Position numbers and translations under genes: made by a program. Positions 1-8,619 of a stretch of DNA of 64,000 nt are shown here, in pieces; within the stretch, counting starts at the first letter, position 1, and every line of letters starts with the position of its first letter. This DNA comes from Prevotella sp. (GTDB lineage Bacteria > Bacteroidota > Bacteroidia > Bacteroidales > Bacteroidaceae), in the NCBI GenBank assembly GCA_017478025.1, contig JAFVGZ010000030.1:25288-89287 (forward strand), given 5' to 3'. The notes beneath the pieces were generated by a model. That model worked only from the letters and a program-made list of their open reading frames with translations. It made no database searches and had not been told where the DNA came from.

Positions 1-1058
1 TGATTTTCCATCGTAACATTATAGCCATCGGCGGTCATACTTGACAAGACACTTGTCAGCGTGCTTGACAGATTGGCTGGATGGGAAGCATCAGTCTTTG
101 CGGGATAGGGGTCAAGGACATTGTTCGTGGTTGTCTCGTCATGCAGGTAAGGGTTTGTTGCGTCGTCGGTGCGCTTGATGAGATATTCGTTACCCGTATT
201 GAGGTTGAACGGTGTTATACTGGTCAATACAAAATGGTCTGTAGTTGAACCCACTTGATAGACGTATCCACTGTGGTCGTATGCGGTGGAGTATTCAGCA
301 CCATTTGCCCAGTAGTCTATACGCGCCGCCATGCGTTCCACATGGATATTGTCAAAGATGAAGGTGCGCTTGTTTAGGGCTGGTTCGTATGTGGAATAAG
401 TGAAGTCAATGACATTGTCCTCTTCCGATGTCATAACAAACTTAGTGGCATCTGTTGCTTTACCCGTGCCGGTATATACCGCCGCCTGTACCTGCTCGCG
501 GACATCGGCAAGGGTGGATGAGGTAGTGATTGAACTGGTCAGGTCTGCATTTGCCACCACTATGACATGATATGTCTTTTCCATATCCAATGTCGTTGTG
601 CTTAACTCTTGTTCGCCTGTAGTGTAGTATATCTCGCCTGGATAATGACTTCCGGTTTTGGGGGTGTAGGCATCATCGCGTGTCGTCGTATAGTAGGCAA
701 CGAAATCCATTGTCGTAGCAGCTGCCGACTCGGCTGTAGCATTGATACCCGCAGCATTTTGGTAGAAGATTACTGTCACGCCGTCAACCTCATTCTCGCG
801 TGTGTCAATGCCGTTCTCGCGTCCATCACCCTCCTCACCGCCTGCTGGCGCATTGGCACGGGTTAATTGTTCGTTGCCTGCGCTGACTGACAGCGTGATA
901 TTAATATAATTGACAGCATCCGCTCTGTTCTGCCACTCATCATCGCCAGACGTGCTGCACGAGGCCAAAGGCAGCAGCAGGAGCAATAGTAAGGGACAGC
1001 CCACCACCTTCCCCCAGGAGGGGAAAGATTGGAATAGAGATATGTGATGGGAGAACAT
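1..1058 (-). CDS. Fimbrillin-family lipoprotein, 3' end outside window
   Basis: The frame is open from an ATG at 1058 to the window edge (at least 352 codons). The leader has a long Leu run and a lipobox LASC (Cys34), predicting an outer-membrane lipoprotein. A Thr-Arg site (LTRANA, Arg67) follows 33 residues later, as in type V pilus subunits that are cut before polymerising. It starts 20 nt after the stop of the Mfa2-type anchor gene, so it is probably the next gene of the same operon and a minor or tip subunit. Odd feature: residues about 10-22 of the leader are encoded by a GC-rich hairpin (about 1001-1035) resembling the duplicated hairpin element at 4334-4431, so the signal peptide may carry an inserted repeat. 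The exact pilin family cannot be fixed without the C-terminus. Confidence 0.75.
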   Translation of the reverse strand, partial: MFSHHISLFQSFPSWGKVVGCPLLLLLLLPLASCSTSGDDEWQNRADAVNYINITLSVSAGNEQLTRANAPAGGEEGDGRENGIDTRENEVDGVTVIFYQNAAGINATAESAAATTMDFVAYYTTTRDDAYTPKTGSHYPGEIYYTTGEQELSTTTLDMEKTYHVIVVANADLTSSITTSSTLADVREQVQAAVYTGTGKATDATKFVMTSEEDNVIDFTYSTYEPALNKRTFIFDNIHVERMAARIDYWANGAEYSTAYDHSGYVYQVGSTTDHFVLTSITPFNLNTGNEYLIKRTDDATNPYLHDETTTNNVLDPYPAKTDASHPANLSSTLTSVLSSMTADGYNVTMEN

Positions 1059-1078
1059 GGATTGAGGGATGAAGGGGA

Positions 1079-2245
1079 TTAGTCGAGTGTTACGTTTTGG
1101 ATACGGATAGCGTATGGCAATAAATGGATATGCATACTGACATACTGCCAGCTGTCGCCCTTGAGGAAGAACTCTAAACGGTAGTCATATTCACGATCCA
1201 GATACTCCTGCGGCATGTAGCTCTGACCTTCAAAGTAGGTGCGGGCGTTGCACAGCAAGCTGGGCAGATTGATCATTACGACATCTTTGCCCGTTGACTT
1301 TTTGCGGACGCACAGCACTGCGTTCTCTTTCATCGTGGTGCTGTACATCAGGCGGTTGAACATCAGATCGTAGTGGGCTGACTGTTGGTTTTGTATCTCG
1401 CCGTTGCCATCATAGTTAGTTGTCCAACTGGCATAAGGGCGATATATCAGGGTTTTGCCGGGTGTCACGACTTGGTTGTCACAGTTCACTGTGGCATTAC
1501 GGTCAAGGATAAACACCTCATAGTCCTCATCATTCACATCGGCAAAACTGTTGTCGCCATTCAGTTCATATAGTGACAGGTTCAGGTGGTTGGTGTCGCG
1601 GATCAGGCTGACGGTGGCATAGGTAGGCTCGCCACTTACCAGACTGACACGTTCCACGCCATTGGTTCTTACCGAACCGTCGCTGTTCAGATGATAATTG
1701 GTTGCGGCAGGACGGTCTGCTGCTGTTGCCTGCAGAGTGGCGAGCGTATGCCAGAGTGTGTCCAGGGGTGCTGTGGCAGGCACTTCATAGTAATCAGAGG
1801 CGGCAATCGGTTGGTGGTCGAGGGTGACGGAGAGCTTCTCGCGCTCATCGCCTGCCTTCATTTCCGGGTGGCGATACTTGGCACCAGCCTTACTCAACTG
1901 CTGATCCCAGTCGTTCTGCAGGGCAATTGCCGTCAGTCGGTACTGATGACCGGGAGCCAGTTCTTCCTCTGTGAAATGTATGTTGTACCCATACACCGAG
2001 AGCTGGCTGCCGCTGACCGTACGCTGGGCAACAAGACGATCCGACTCATCATACACATAGAGTGTCACCGAGCCTACATGATCCTTAAACATGTCTGCAT
2101 GGTCGATGTTGTAATCATAGACAAAATTGACATAGAGCCCCGTAGGACAGTCGCTCAGGTCATCGGTCACTAACTTGCAGCTGTTCAAAAACAATACGCT
2201 GACTATCAGCAACAGACTATTGTATATGATGTGTCGGATTTTCAT
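1079..2245 (-). CDS. FimB/Mfa2-family fimbrial anchor lipoprotein
   Basis: 388 aa. The signal peptide ends in lipobox LNSC (Cys23), followed by the family hallmark DDLSDCPTG with a second Cys ten residues later (Cys33), then beta-rich sequence (YVNFVYDYN, VTLYVYDE). It ends in a beta strand of the form HIHLLPYAIRIQNVTLD. Known role of the family: Mfa2 and FimB sit in the outer membrane, cap the base of the pilus and limit its length. No Thr-Arg processing site follows the lipobox, which separates it from the polymerising subunits. It lies 41 nt downstream of the Mfa1-type major subunit gene and 20 nt upstream of another fimbrillin, the usual operon order. Confidence 0.88.
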   Translation of the reverse strand: MKIRHIIYNSLLLIVSVLFLNSCKLVTDDLSDCPTGLYVNFVYDYNIDHADMFKDHVGSVTLYVYDESDRLVAQRTVSGSQLSVYGYNIHFTEEELAPGHQYRLTAIALQNDWDQQLSKAGAKYRHPEMKAGDEREKLSVTLDHQPIAASDYYEVPATAPLDTLWHTLATLQATAADRPAATNYHLNSDGSVRTNGVERVSLVSGEPTYATVSLIRDTNHLNLSLYELNGDNSFADVNDEDYEVFILDRNATVNCDNQVVTPGKTLIYRPYASWTTNYDGNGEIQNQQSAHYDLMFNRLMYSTTMKENAVLCVRKKSTGKDVVMINLPSLLCNARTYFEGQSYMPQEYLDREYDYRLEFFLKGDSWQYVSMHIHLLPYAIRIQNVTLD

Positions 2246-2286
2246 TGTCGTCTATAGAATCTTAAAACAATCTATCGTTATTTTGT

Positions 2287-4182
2287 TTAGAAGTTTATGC
2301 TCTGGGTGCGAATAACCCAAGGCAGGATATGAACGTGAGCAGAGATATAGTACTCCTGTTCAATTTCATCGTCCGGTGTTGGGTCGCCTGTCACATTAGG
2401 AGGCGTTGCTGAACCTAACTTGGTGATGCCGTCGATGCTCAGCTTGTACCAGTTGTCACGGACGATACCGTAACGTCCAAGGAAGTAATTGTCACCGTAG
2501 GTTGCGTTGGACACCTTGTAGATTTGCTCTGTTGTGGTGCCAGGCTTTGTCACGTATGCGCCAGAAGGGGACCAAGGAGTCTCCACGTCACCGAAATGCT
2601 TGATGCGAACATTATAGTATGCATAGCCGCCCTTGTAGAGGGTCACAGTATAATCGGCCTTGGCTGTGTTAATAGCAGTAGTAACGGCACTACTTACGGT
2701 TCCATCAGTGATGTCGGCTAAGGTATAATCGACAGATGCCCCATCAGTAAATGAAGGCGTTACCGTATAGGCTACCTCGCCGGCAGCTGTTCCGGTAATC
2801 TCTACCGTCAACGAGCCAGTCACAGGAGCTGTCACACCTGTTTGTCCTGCAAGCGATGTTGCTGCAGCTGTCATTTTCTGATTCACTTCATAATCAGCCA
2901 TTAACTTGGCAGCTACTTTGTTTTGTGCATTAGCCTTGGTGTAGTACAGAGCATCATTGCTGATGGTATAGAAGTCTGTACCGTTGTTGAACTTCACACG
3001 GATAGTAGCCTGTGTGGTGTTCTGGCGGGTCTGATACTGTGTGGGGAATGTGTTCTCAGGAACGTATGCGCGCTTGCCTGCCTCTTCTGCTGTATAAGGT
3101 GAGAGCCATTTTTCAGCAGCGTCAGTTGCTACAGGCTTGTTTAGCGTCAGAGCAGCTGATGCTCCGGTATAATCTGTAGTATAAGCAGGATCCATAGCAA
3201 AATAGGTGCGATAGCCTGCCGTATGGTCTCCTGTGCCGACCTGTGGCGAGAAGAGATCGTTGGACACAAAGCGATACTTTGAGTTCGCATTGGTTGCATT
3301 GTCGTTGATATAAGGCAGCCAAGTGCTCACGTTAGCCTGACGTCCGTTATAGAAATTACTCTCAGTGTTTATAATCTGCCATTTTATGTCACTGGTGCTG
3401 AGCTTCAGTTTAGTGTCGCTTCCATCCACCATATCGATGTCTGTGGCTGTAGCTGTCACTTCGAGTGTCACCTTCGCTGCAGCACGCTCCACATATACAC
3501 AACCCGCTGGAGCAGCCTCTGCCTCGCTCTGAGTTGGCTTGATGAGACTATTGTTGAGTACTGCTGCCAAAGTGATGTTTGCACCTTCAGGCTTAACAGA
3601 GCCACCCTGTTTATCGGAAATAGGAGCATTTGTCATCAGCAGACCGTTTGATGAAATCGCACCTTCCAATGAGCCACCAGTCTGTGCAGCAGCAAGTACC
3701 TGCTTGCTATAATCTTCAAAAGGAGTGTTTGCAGCTGGATTGGTTGCCAGGGCTGTGCCCTCGTAGTTCAGCACTACGTATGCGTAAAGTTGGTCTGTAG
3801 GAGAAAATGTTACTTTGTCCAACTTTGCCACTGCCGTCTTGGTTGAGGTTACCTTGGTAGAACCGTCATTATTCCAACCCGTTGTTGGGTCAATGATGTT
3901 CTGAGCCTGAATGAATTTAGCTGTTGCCTCACTTGCTCCCTTGAAGAACAGAACCTTACCTGTCTTAACAGCATACTCCGTTGCATCACCGTCATGGTAA
4001 GTGTCATTACTACGAGTAGGCAGCGAAGGGGTTGTCGCATTTGGAAGCTGCACTGAGAATCCGATGTAGCCTACAGTACCGTAGCTACCAGAATCCACAC
4101 CACCACCTGCTGCGCCATCATCCGACGAACAAGAAGCTAATAGCAGACCTGCTGCCATTGCTAAAAAACTTAATTTCTTCAT
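2287..4182 (-). CDS. Mfa1-family major fimbrial subunit
   Basis: 631 aa, precursor lipoprotein. Signal peptide with lipobox LASC (Cys18), an SSDD spacer, then a Thr-Arg site (LPTRSND, Arg57) where family members are cleaved to free the N-terminal groove for strand exchange. The C-terminus (ISAHVHILPWVIRTQSINF) is the Mfa1-type terminal strand, which acts as donor strand in assembly. The middle is low-complexity Ala/Thr-rich sequence, typical of variable pilin surfaces. It lies between the DUF3868/OmpA gene and the Mfa2-type anchor. The 249-nt leader upstream is filled by repeats (4237-4431), so expression could depend on that region. Larger than P. gingivalis Mfa1; the start at 4182 gives a standard leader. 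Confidence 0.88.
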   Translation of the reverse strand: MKKLSFLAMAAGLLLASCSSDDGAAGGGVDSGSYGTVGYIGFSVQLPNATTPSLPTRSNDTYHDGDATEYAVKTGKVLFFKGASEATAKFIQAQNIIDPTTGWNNDGSTKVTSTKTAVAKLDKVTFSPTDQLYAYVVLNYEGTALATNPAANTPFEDYSKQVLAAAQTGGSLEGAISSNGLLMTNAPISDKQGGSVKPEGANITLAAVLNNSLIKPTQSEAEAAPAGCVYVERAAAKVTLEVTATATDIDMVDGSDTKLKLSTSDIKWQIINTESNFYNGRQANVSTWLPYINDNATNANSKYRFVSNDLFSPQVGTGDHTAGYRTYFAMDPAYTTDYTGASAALTLNKPVATDAAEKWLSPYTAEEAGKRAYVPENTFPTQYQTRQNTTQATIRVKFNNGTDFYTISNDALYYTKANAQNKVAAKLMADYEVNQKMTAAATSLAGQTGVTAPVTGSLTVEITGTAAGEVAYTVTPSFTDGASVDYTLADITDGTVSSAVTTAINTAKADYTVTLYKGGYAYYNVRIKHFGDVETPWSPSGAYVTKPGTTTEQIYKVSNATYGDNYFLGRYGIVRDNWYKLSIDGITKLGSATPPNVTGDPTPDDEIEQEYYISAHVHILPWVIRTQSINF

Positions 4183-4236
4183 AAGATTAAAAATTGTGGG
4201 TTATTGAGTTAATAAATTTAGATTTGTTATATTGTT

Positions 4237-4332
4237 ATGTCGGTATGTCGTTATGTCGTCATGTCGGTATGTCGTCATGTCGTTATGTCGATATGTCGTC
4301 ATGTCGATATGTCGATAATTCGTTGATTCGCG
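4237..4332. repeat. Octamer tandem array ATGTCGNN
   Basis: Ten consecutive 8-bp units (ATGTCG plus GT, TT, TC or AT) followed by two degenerate units. The array fills the gap just upstream of the Mfa1-type gene. On that gene's coding strand the units read CGACAT. It is the same family as the arrays near 6.03, 10.2, 21.1, 22.3, 23.3, 26.8 and 32.8 kb. Confidence 0.9.
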
Positions 4333-4333
4333 C

Positions 4334-4431
4334 TCCCTGTTTACGTCCCCCTCCCTTAGGGGGAGGGCTGGGGTGGGGCTACTGTCCCTGTTTACGTCCC
4401 CCTCCCTTAGGGGGAGGGCTGGGGTGGGGCT
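4334..4431. repeat. Two direct copies of a GC-rich hairpin element
   Basis: Two 47-bp copies (4334-4380 and 4385-4431) separated by 4 bp. Each contains CCCTCCC-TTAGG-GGGAGGG, able to form a 7-bp stem with a 5-nt loop, followed by CTGGGGTGGGGCT. The second copy abuts the stop codon of the DUF3868/OmpA gene (4432-4434). No U-tract follows on either strand, so it is not a classic terminator; it could slow transcription or protect the upstream mRNA. Confidence 0.85.
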
Positions 4432-5895
4432 TTAATTCGTCATTTCCTTTATCGCTTCGCGGTTCTTGCTTACGTTCACGCCCTTCTGTTCTGCCTTGTC
4501 CAGCAGGGCTGCGGCATCTGCGTAGCGCTCCTGCAAGATTGCCAGCACGGCGCGCGACTGATATGCCTCTCCCGACTCGCCGGCCTTCTCAAGCAGCGAC
4601 GCGGCCTTCTGCAGGTCCTTCTGGCGGATGGCGACATTGGCAAGATTGAGGTTCGCCACAGGGTCATCGGGATAGACATTGACTGCCGTCTGCAACACCT
4701 TATTATATTCGGGACTGCCCGGCTGCATCGTGTGAGCCACGTCCCACATCTCCCTGACAGACAACTGATATGGGCGCGTCTTGTATATCTCCTTAGCCTG
4801 CTCGAGCGTGAAGTCGCTGAAATTGAACGATATATCATAATCCGAACGGCGCAGCGCTGGATATACCTCACGCAACAGGTAGCGGTACTCCTCGGCATAG
4901 CGCGTCTTGATGCGCTGCTCCTTTGGGTCGGGAGCCAGCGATCCGTCGTCTATGATGTCAAGTATCTCTGCCTTATGGGGCAGCACGCTCTCGCCCAGCT
5001 CTGCGACTGCCTTGCGCAGACCCTCCCAGTTCTCAGCCGTGGCCTCTGCCGGAGCAAAGACATTTGCCGGCAGGCTGTACTGCTGTCTCAGCCAGTCAGT
5101 CAGCGACTTGGCGCGGTTCGTAGCCAGCATCTTGTTGTGCGCGTATGGGCTCTCCGGTGAGGCATAACCGTGTATCTTTATCTCGCGTACGCTGACGTTA
5201 GGATCTTGAGCCATCACGGAGAGCGTATCGGTTATCTTGCGCAGCTCGGCGCGGTTGTTCATGTAGTCGGGCTTCATCTCCCATTTGTTCACCACAAACG
5301 TGATATATGCTGAGCCGTGCAGGTTCCGTTCTTTCTTCACCGCAGCCGGCACCACGTCCGTCAGCGCTATCAGTTCGTATGGATCAGGAGGCAGCAGGGA
5401 TGTCAGGAAGGTCTCCTGGTTCTTCATCCTGTCGCCGCAGCCACATAGGTCACTCTCCATATATACATCAGCAGCCCGATGCCAGGGCTGGCTCTCTATG
5501 ACATCGCTATATGCATACTGCTGCGCCTCGCCGTTATGACGGCGCACATTGTCGCAGTTGCCGGCATAGAGCGGGTCTATGCCATCACGCTGGAACACGA
5601 TATTCTGCCTGCGACCGCTCACGATGAGGGTCTTCAGGCGCTGTGACTGCTGGCCGTCCTTGCTCTTGATGACAGGCGTGAAGGCACGGTAACGATTGGA
5701 GGGCACCCTGAGCGAGTCCAACACAAAGTCCATCGAGACGACGGTCTTGGCTTGCGCACGATCCACCTGAACGTTCTTCACGCTCAGTTGACTGTCGCTG
5801 CCCTCCTTCTCACCGGTAAGACGTATTACCTCCTGAGCCGTCACAGCAGGGGCGAAGACCATCAGGACTAATAATATAATAAGGTATCGTTTCAT
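4432..5895 (-). CDS. DUF3868 / OmpA-like / TPR periplasmic protein of the pilus operon
   Basis: 487 aa with a cleavable signal peptide (ends AVTAQ). The N-terminal ~170 residues (ending in a Cys-rich DLCGCGD segment) resemble DUF3868. Residues ~195-300 are OmpA-like (AYITFVVNKWEMKPDYMNN..., then IHGYASPESPYAHNKMLATNRAKSL, matching the usual GxxDxxG...N..L...RA pattern). The last ~90 residues look like TPR-type helices. Proteins of this kind commonly lie between DUF3575 and the major pilin gene in Bacteroidales fimbrial operons; a peptidoglycan-linked assembly or scaffold role is inferred. DUF3575 lies upstream across a 200-bp repeat-filled gap and the Mfa1-type gene downstream. Confidence 0.82.
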   Translation of the reverse strand: MKRYLIILLVLMVFAPAVTAQEVIRLTGEKEGSDSQLSVKNVQVDRAQAKTVVSMDFVLDSLRVPSNRYRAFTPVIKSKDGQQSQRLKTLIVSGRRQNIVFQRDGIDPLYAGNCDNVRRHNGEAQQYAYSDVIESQPWHRAADVYMESDLCGCGDRMKNQETFLTSLLPPDPYELIALTDVVPAAVKKERNLHGSAYITFVVNKWEMKPDYMNNRAELRKITDTLSVMAQDPNVSVREIKIHGYASPESPYAHNKMLATNRAKSLTDWLRQQYSLPANVFAPAEATAENWEGLRKAVAELGESVLPHKAEILDIIDDGSLAPDPKEQRIKTRYAEEYRYLLREVYPALRRSDYDISFNFSDFTLEQAKEIYKTRPYQLSVREMWDVAHTMQPGSPEYNKVLQTAVNVYPDDPVANLNLANVAIRQKDLQKAASLLEKAGESGEAYQSRAVLAILQERYADAAALLDKAEQKGVNVSKNREAIKEMTN

Positions 5896-6095
5896 ACGAA
5901 TTAACGAATTAACAAATTAACAAATTTTGTTCTTATCCCTGCATTACAGCCGCCCCTTATCAAGGGGCTCTAAATGCTCCACGATGTTACGCAAGCGTCA
6001 CAAAGTGCCGAGCGAGCGAATTAACGAAATGTCGAGATATCGAGATGTCGGTATGTCGAATTTTGAATTTTGAATTTTGAATTATGCATTCTGCA
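5896..6095. repeat. Gap made of four different short repeat families
   Basis: 200 bp with no gene. In order: CGAATTAA octamers (about 5897-5928); a perfect hairpin CCCCTT-ATC-AAGGGG (5953-5967); a fragment of the ACGCAAGCGTC...GCCGAGC element (about 5988-6017); ATGTCGNN octamers (6029-6060); and ATTTTGA/ATTATGC heptamers (about 6060-6098), which run to the stop codon of the DUF3575 gene. Confidence 0.85.
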
Positions 6096-6683
6096 TTAAA
6101 ACAAGTACATCATGCTGACGGCAAGCTTCGTCGGCCCGATATAGAACTTATTGCCATCGTCCAACTTCTTGCCGCACTCGCCGCATCCATATTTATCATA
6201 CCTGATATAGGCGGCACCTACACCGACGGCAGCCTCCAGGTTCCAATGGCGGGCAAGGACCCATTGGTATCCGTAGCTCACACCGCCACCTATGAACCAA
6301 CCCTCAAAGCGGTTGTCCTCCAGCTCCTTCCACCAGCCAAAGGGCATCTTTATCTTTGCCGCATTATACTGACCGCCAAAGGCATGAATGCCAAGGAAGG
6401 AACCGTTGAAGCGATGGCAGAACCAGTGACGCCACTCCGGGTTCACCACCCAGTGCTTCAAAAACTTCACGTCTTCACCATGCCCGAACTTCCAGGGATT
6501 CAGCCCATAGAACACCTGCACAGAGTGCTTCTCCCCAACCCCAATCTCTATACCGAGGTTTGGAGTGGTAGCAGCATCATATAGCAGGTTGGTCTTTAAC
6601 GCAACCTGCTGAGCATGACATGATATACAGCCCCAAAAAGCCATGACAGCAACGGCTGCCAACAGTTTTAGTCTTATCCGCAT
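6096..6683 (-). CDS. DUF3575 outer-membrane protein, first gene of pilus operon 1
   Basis: 195 aa. Signal peptide to about residue 24 (ends CHAQ), then the DUF3575 opening VALKTNLLYDAATTPNLGIEIGV and alternating aromatic strands (FGWW, WFIGGGVSYGYQW) to a C-terminal YLF, consistent with a small beta-barrel. A Cys pair (GCGECG) near residue 167 recurs as CATC in the paralog at 28648-29238. DUF3575 proteins head many Bacteroidales fimbrial operons; their biochemical role is not established. This is one of three paralogs in the window, each first in a pilus operon. A TAACTTTG -7 box lies about 36 nt upstream. Confidence 0.85.
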   Translation of the reverse strand: MRIRLKLLAAVAVMAFWGCISCHAQQVALKTNLLYDAATTPNLGIEIGVGEKHSVQVFYGLNPWKFGHGEDVKFLKHWVVNPEWRHWFCHRFNGSFLGIHAFGGQYNAAKIKMPFGWWKELEDNRFEGWFIGGGVSYGYQWVLARHWNLEAAVGVGAAYIRYDKYGCGECGKKLDDGNKFYIGPTKLAVSMMYLF

Positions 6684-6718
6684 TTTTGCTAAAAGTATTA
6701 GTAGAAATCTAAGTTGTG

Positions 6719-6726
6719 CAAAGTTA
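6719..6726 (-). promoter_or_regulatory. Bacteroidota -7 box (TAACTTTG) for pilus operon 1
   Basis: On the minus strand TAACTTTG matches the TAnnTTTG primary-sigma -7 consensus, about 36 nt before the ATG of the DUF3575 gene. No clear TTTG was seen 19-20 nt further upstream. Confidence 0.6.
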
Positions 6727-6874
6727 ACAATTTTGTCCGGAAATTATCCATAAACAGAATATTTTTAACATAATTTATATCCAAGATTTATCCATAAACA
6801 GAACATTATTAACATGATTCTACAAACAAACCCATAGGTTGGTTCTCTTTTTAAACCGTGTCATGGATGCAAAT

Positions 6875-7063
6875 GAAGCCCCCGGGCTATAGGCAGATCC
6901 CTGTAATGCAAACGCCCTGTGCTCGGCCCTCTGGGACGCTTGCGTAACAACCGTGGATCAAGAAAGGGCAAAAGCATATAGCCCAGGGCAGCTCGGCATC
7001 CCGAGGGGTGACGCTTGCGTAGAGAAACGGAACAAGAACGCCCTGGGCTATATGCTTTTGCCC
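6875..7063. repeat. Two adjacent copies of a dispersed palindromic element
   Basis: The copy at about 6875-6965 contains (reading minus strand) TTCTTGATCCAC, TTACGCAAGCGTCC and GGGCCGAGC. The copy at 6966-7063 is bounded by a perfect 24-bp inverted repeat (6966-6989 and 7040-7063, starting GGGCAAAAGC) and holds an ACGCAAGCGTC core plus a CTCGG-CATC-CCGAG hairpin. A third copy bounded by a different inverted repeat lies at 28289-28390. They resemble MITE or REP-type elements; no transposase is present. The rest of the 6684-7149 gap holds the promoter, an AT-rich stretch and the heptamers at 7091-7146. Confidence 0.8.
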
Positions 7064-7090
7064 TTGCAGGGCATTTTTCTACTTGTGAAA

Positions 7091-7146
7091 ATTGAATGCA
7101 TAATGCACTATAAATTCTGCATTATGAATTCTGCATTATGCATTAA
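7091..7146. repeat. Heptamer array ATTCTGC/ATTATGA/ATTATGC
   Basis: A 7-bp periodic stretch directly after the stop codon of the 307-aa secreted protein gene. Period and sequence match the tail of the 5896-6095 gap. Confidence 0.75.
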
Positions 7147-7149
7147 GAT

Positions 7150-8073
7150 CTACTTTCCGAAATACTTCTTGCCGTCCTGTATGTAGAGTCCGTTCTGTGC
7201 ATTACCGTTCATGCGAACGCCAAATACGGAGTACCTCTCACCCTTTTTTCCATTCAGGCTACTGTTCTGCTTTACAGTCAGGATTCCGGTCGTCTCCGTT
7301 ACAATGACAATGTTGGGGCACTTTGCTTTAATGACATTCAGATCCTCATCCCAGCGTCCTGCGCCACTGATGTCCAGCTTTGTAGCCGTAGGAGCCAGCT
7401 TGGCAGCCAGCAACGCCCAGTCATCATAAGCCTCAGTATGCCAGTCACCGCTCCACGTATTCTGATATGTTCCCTTACCAATGACACCGGTCACTACCAC
7501 CTCACCGGTCAGAGAGTTGTCAGGCAGCGCACGCACAGCACGGTCGTTCACCATCGGGCCCTCTACCTTTATGTCATCAATATACACGGTCTTGCCCTCG
7601 CCCTGGGCTGTCTCCTCATACGGCCAGATAGCCAACACATTACTACCTGTTTCGGTAATCTTCTCACTCTCTGGGCCTAAGGCAAACTCATAAACCATCA
7701 CCTGCCATTCGTTCGGGGTGTCATACCAGAAAATGCGCTTCGCATTGTATGCACCGTCCTTACCCTCCAGCTGCACCATCACATTGTGCGTGTCAGCCAT
7801 TTTCAGGCGGAATGTCACGCGACGCAGGCCTTTGATGTCAGCATCACCGATAGGCAGCGCAGCATTGTGATGCTCCTGATCCCAGCCGCCCGGGTTGCCC
7901 CTCAGAGTCACCTTCAGACATTTGTTGCCGTCATCCTCCACAACCGTCGGATCGGCACGGTTCCAGAAACCACCGTCACTATTCAATTCTTTGTCATCTC
8001 CGTTCCAGAGGACTACCTGTGCATTACAAATTGTTGCAGCAAACAACATTCCGAGTAAAGATAATTTTTTCAT
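7150..8073 (-). CDS. Secreted protein with jelly-roll-like N-terminal domain and short sorting-like tail
   Basis: 307 aa. Signal peptide ends at CNAQ (about residue 19). Residues ~20-175 (VVLWNGDD..., FRLKMADTHNVMVQLEGKDG, YIDDIKVEGP) look like a galactose-binding or carbohydrate-binding-module-like beta sandwich. Residues ~215-265 have an alternating leucine-rich feel (APTATKLDISGAGRWDEDLNVIKAKCPNI). The C-terminus (YSVFGVRMNG...NGLYIQDGKKYFGK) resembles the short T9SS-type tails of Prevotella secreted proteins. No catalytic motif was recognised. The gene stands alone with its own -7 box (8132-8139). Function unknown; a glycan-binding role is only inferred. Confidence 0.65.
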   Translation of the reverse strand: MKKLSLLGMLFAATICNAQVVLWNGDDKELNSDGGFWNRADPTVVEDDGNKCLKVTLRGNPGGWDQEHHNAALPIGDADIKGLRRVTFRLKMADTHNVMVQLEGKDGAYNAKRIFWYDTPNEWQVMVYEFALGPESEKITETGSNVLAIWPYEETAQGEGKTVYIDDIKVEGPMVNDRAVRALPDNSLTGEVVVTGVIGKGTYQNTWSGDWHTEAYDDWALLAAKLAPTATKLDISGAGRWDEDLNVIKAKCPNIVIVTETTGILTVKQNSSLNGKKGERYSVFGVRMNGNAQNGLYIQDGKKYFGK

Positions 8074-8131
8074 AAGCGTTTGTTAGAATTGTTATTATTA
8101 AGATGATAATTTGAAAGCGAGTATTGTTTCG

Positions 8132-8139
8132 CAAAGATA
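8132..8139 (-). promoter_or_regulatory. Bacteroidota -7 box (TATCTTTG)
   Basis: Minus-strand TATCTTTG about 60 nt before the ATG of the 307-aa secreted protein gene. No convincing -33 element was seen. Confidence 0.5.
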
Positions 8140-8318
8140 TACATTATATCCTATCTGGAATTAAAAAAATCGTTCAATGCCTTTACATATAGAAAATTTA
8201 CATGCTTTTGCATCAAATTTGATAGAAAATGACTTAGCATCTAACAGCGAAGAAGAGGATTTCCGCATATCTCACACAAAAAACAAAAGACCATAGTGAG
8301 ATATTCAGAAAGTCTTTG

Positions 8319-8326
8319 TATCTTTG
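8319..8326 (+). promoter_or_regulatory. Bacteroidota -7 box (TATCTTTG) for the small-ORF/MATE operon
   Basis: TATCTTTG followed by GCA, about 105 nt before the first small ORF. No other gene lies between it and the small ORFs. The rest of 8074-8431 is AT-rich and shows nothing else. Confidence 0.55.
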
Positions 8327-8431
8327 CACTCAGGTATTATAAATGGCAACAAAACGTCAAAGACACATAAAGAAATAAATATCACGGTGGGAATTAACAG
8401 AACCCACTTAAACAATTATTATTCAATCATT

Positions 8432-8614
8432 ATGGCACACAATTGTGAAACATGCAAATTCAGGGCTCATTACGACAAGAAGCCCGATTCTTTGTTAGGT
8501 AAGTTCTGGCGTTGGCACATCAACTTCTGCCCAGGCTGGAAGGGTTACTTCACGTCTCAGAGCGAGGAGAAGAAAGCAGAGCTCAGGGAAAAGTACAACT
8601 TCACCAAGTACTAA
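8432..8614 (+). CDS. Conserved small protein with CxxC and His/Cys residues, 60 aa
   Basis: 60 aa starting MAHNCETCKFRAHYD and ending at a TAA in 8612-8614. An upstream in-frame ATG at 8324 would overlap the promoter box, so the start at 8432 is preferred. The CETC pair, His44-type HINFC segment and Trp-rich middle (FWRWHINFCPGWKGYF) suggest a small metal-binding fold, but this is unproven. I believe similar small proteins occur in other Bacteroidales but recognise no function. The next small gene begins 5 nt after its stop and MATE follows, suggesting one transcript. Confidence 0.65.
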   Translation: MAHNCETCKFRAHYDKKPDSLLGKFWRWHINFCPGWKGYFTSQSEEKKAELREKYNFTKY

Positions 8615-8619
8615 CCCCT

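Noticed and set aside
6966-7063. Invertible promoter (inverton) between 24-bp inverted repeats
   Set aside because: The 50-bp interior has no TAnnTTTG box and no recombinase gene is nearby; the same holds for the 28289-28390 element.
8324-8431. N-terminal extension of the 60-aa small protein to the ATG at 8324
   Set aside because: That ATG overlaps the putative -7 box, and the added residues lack the conserved look of the core.
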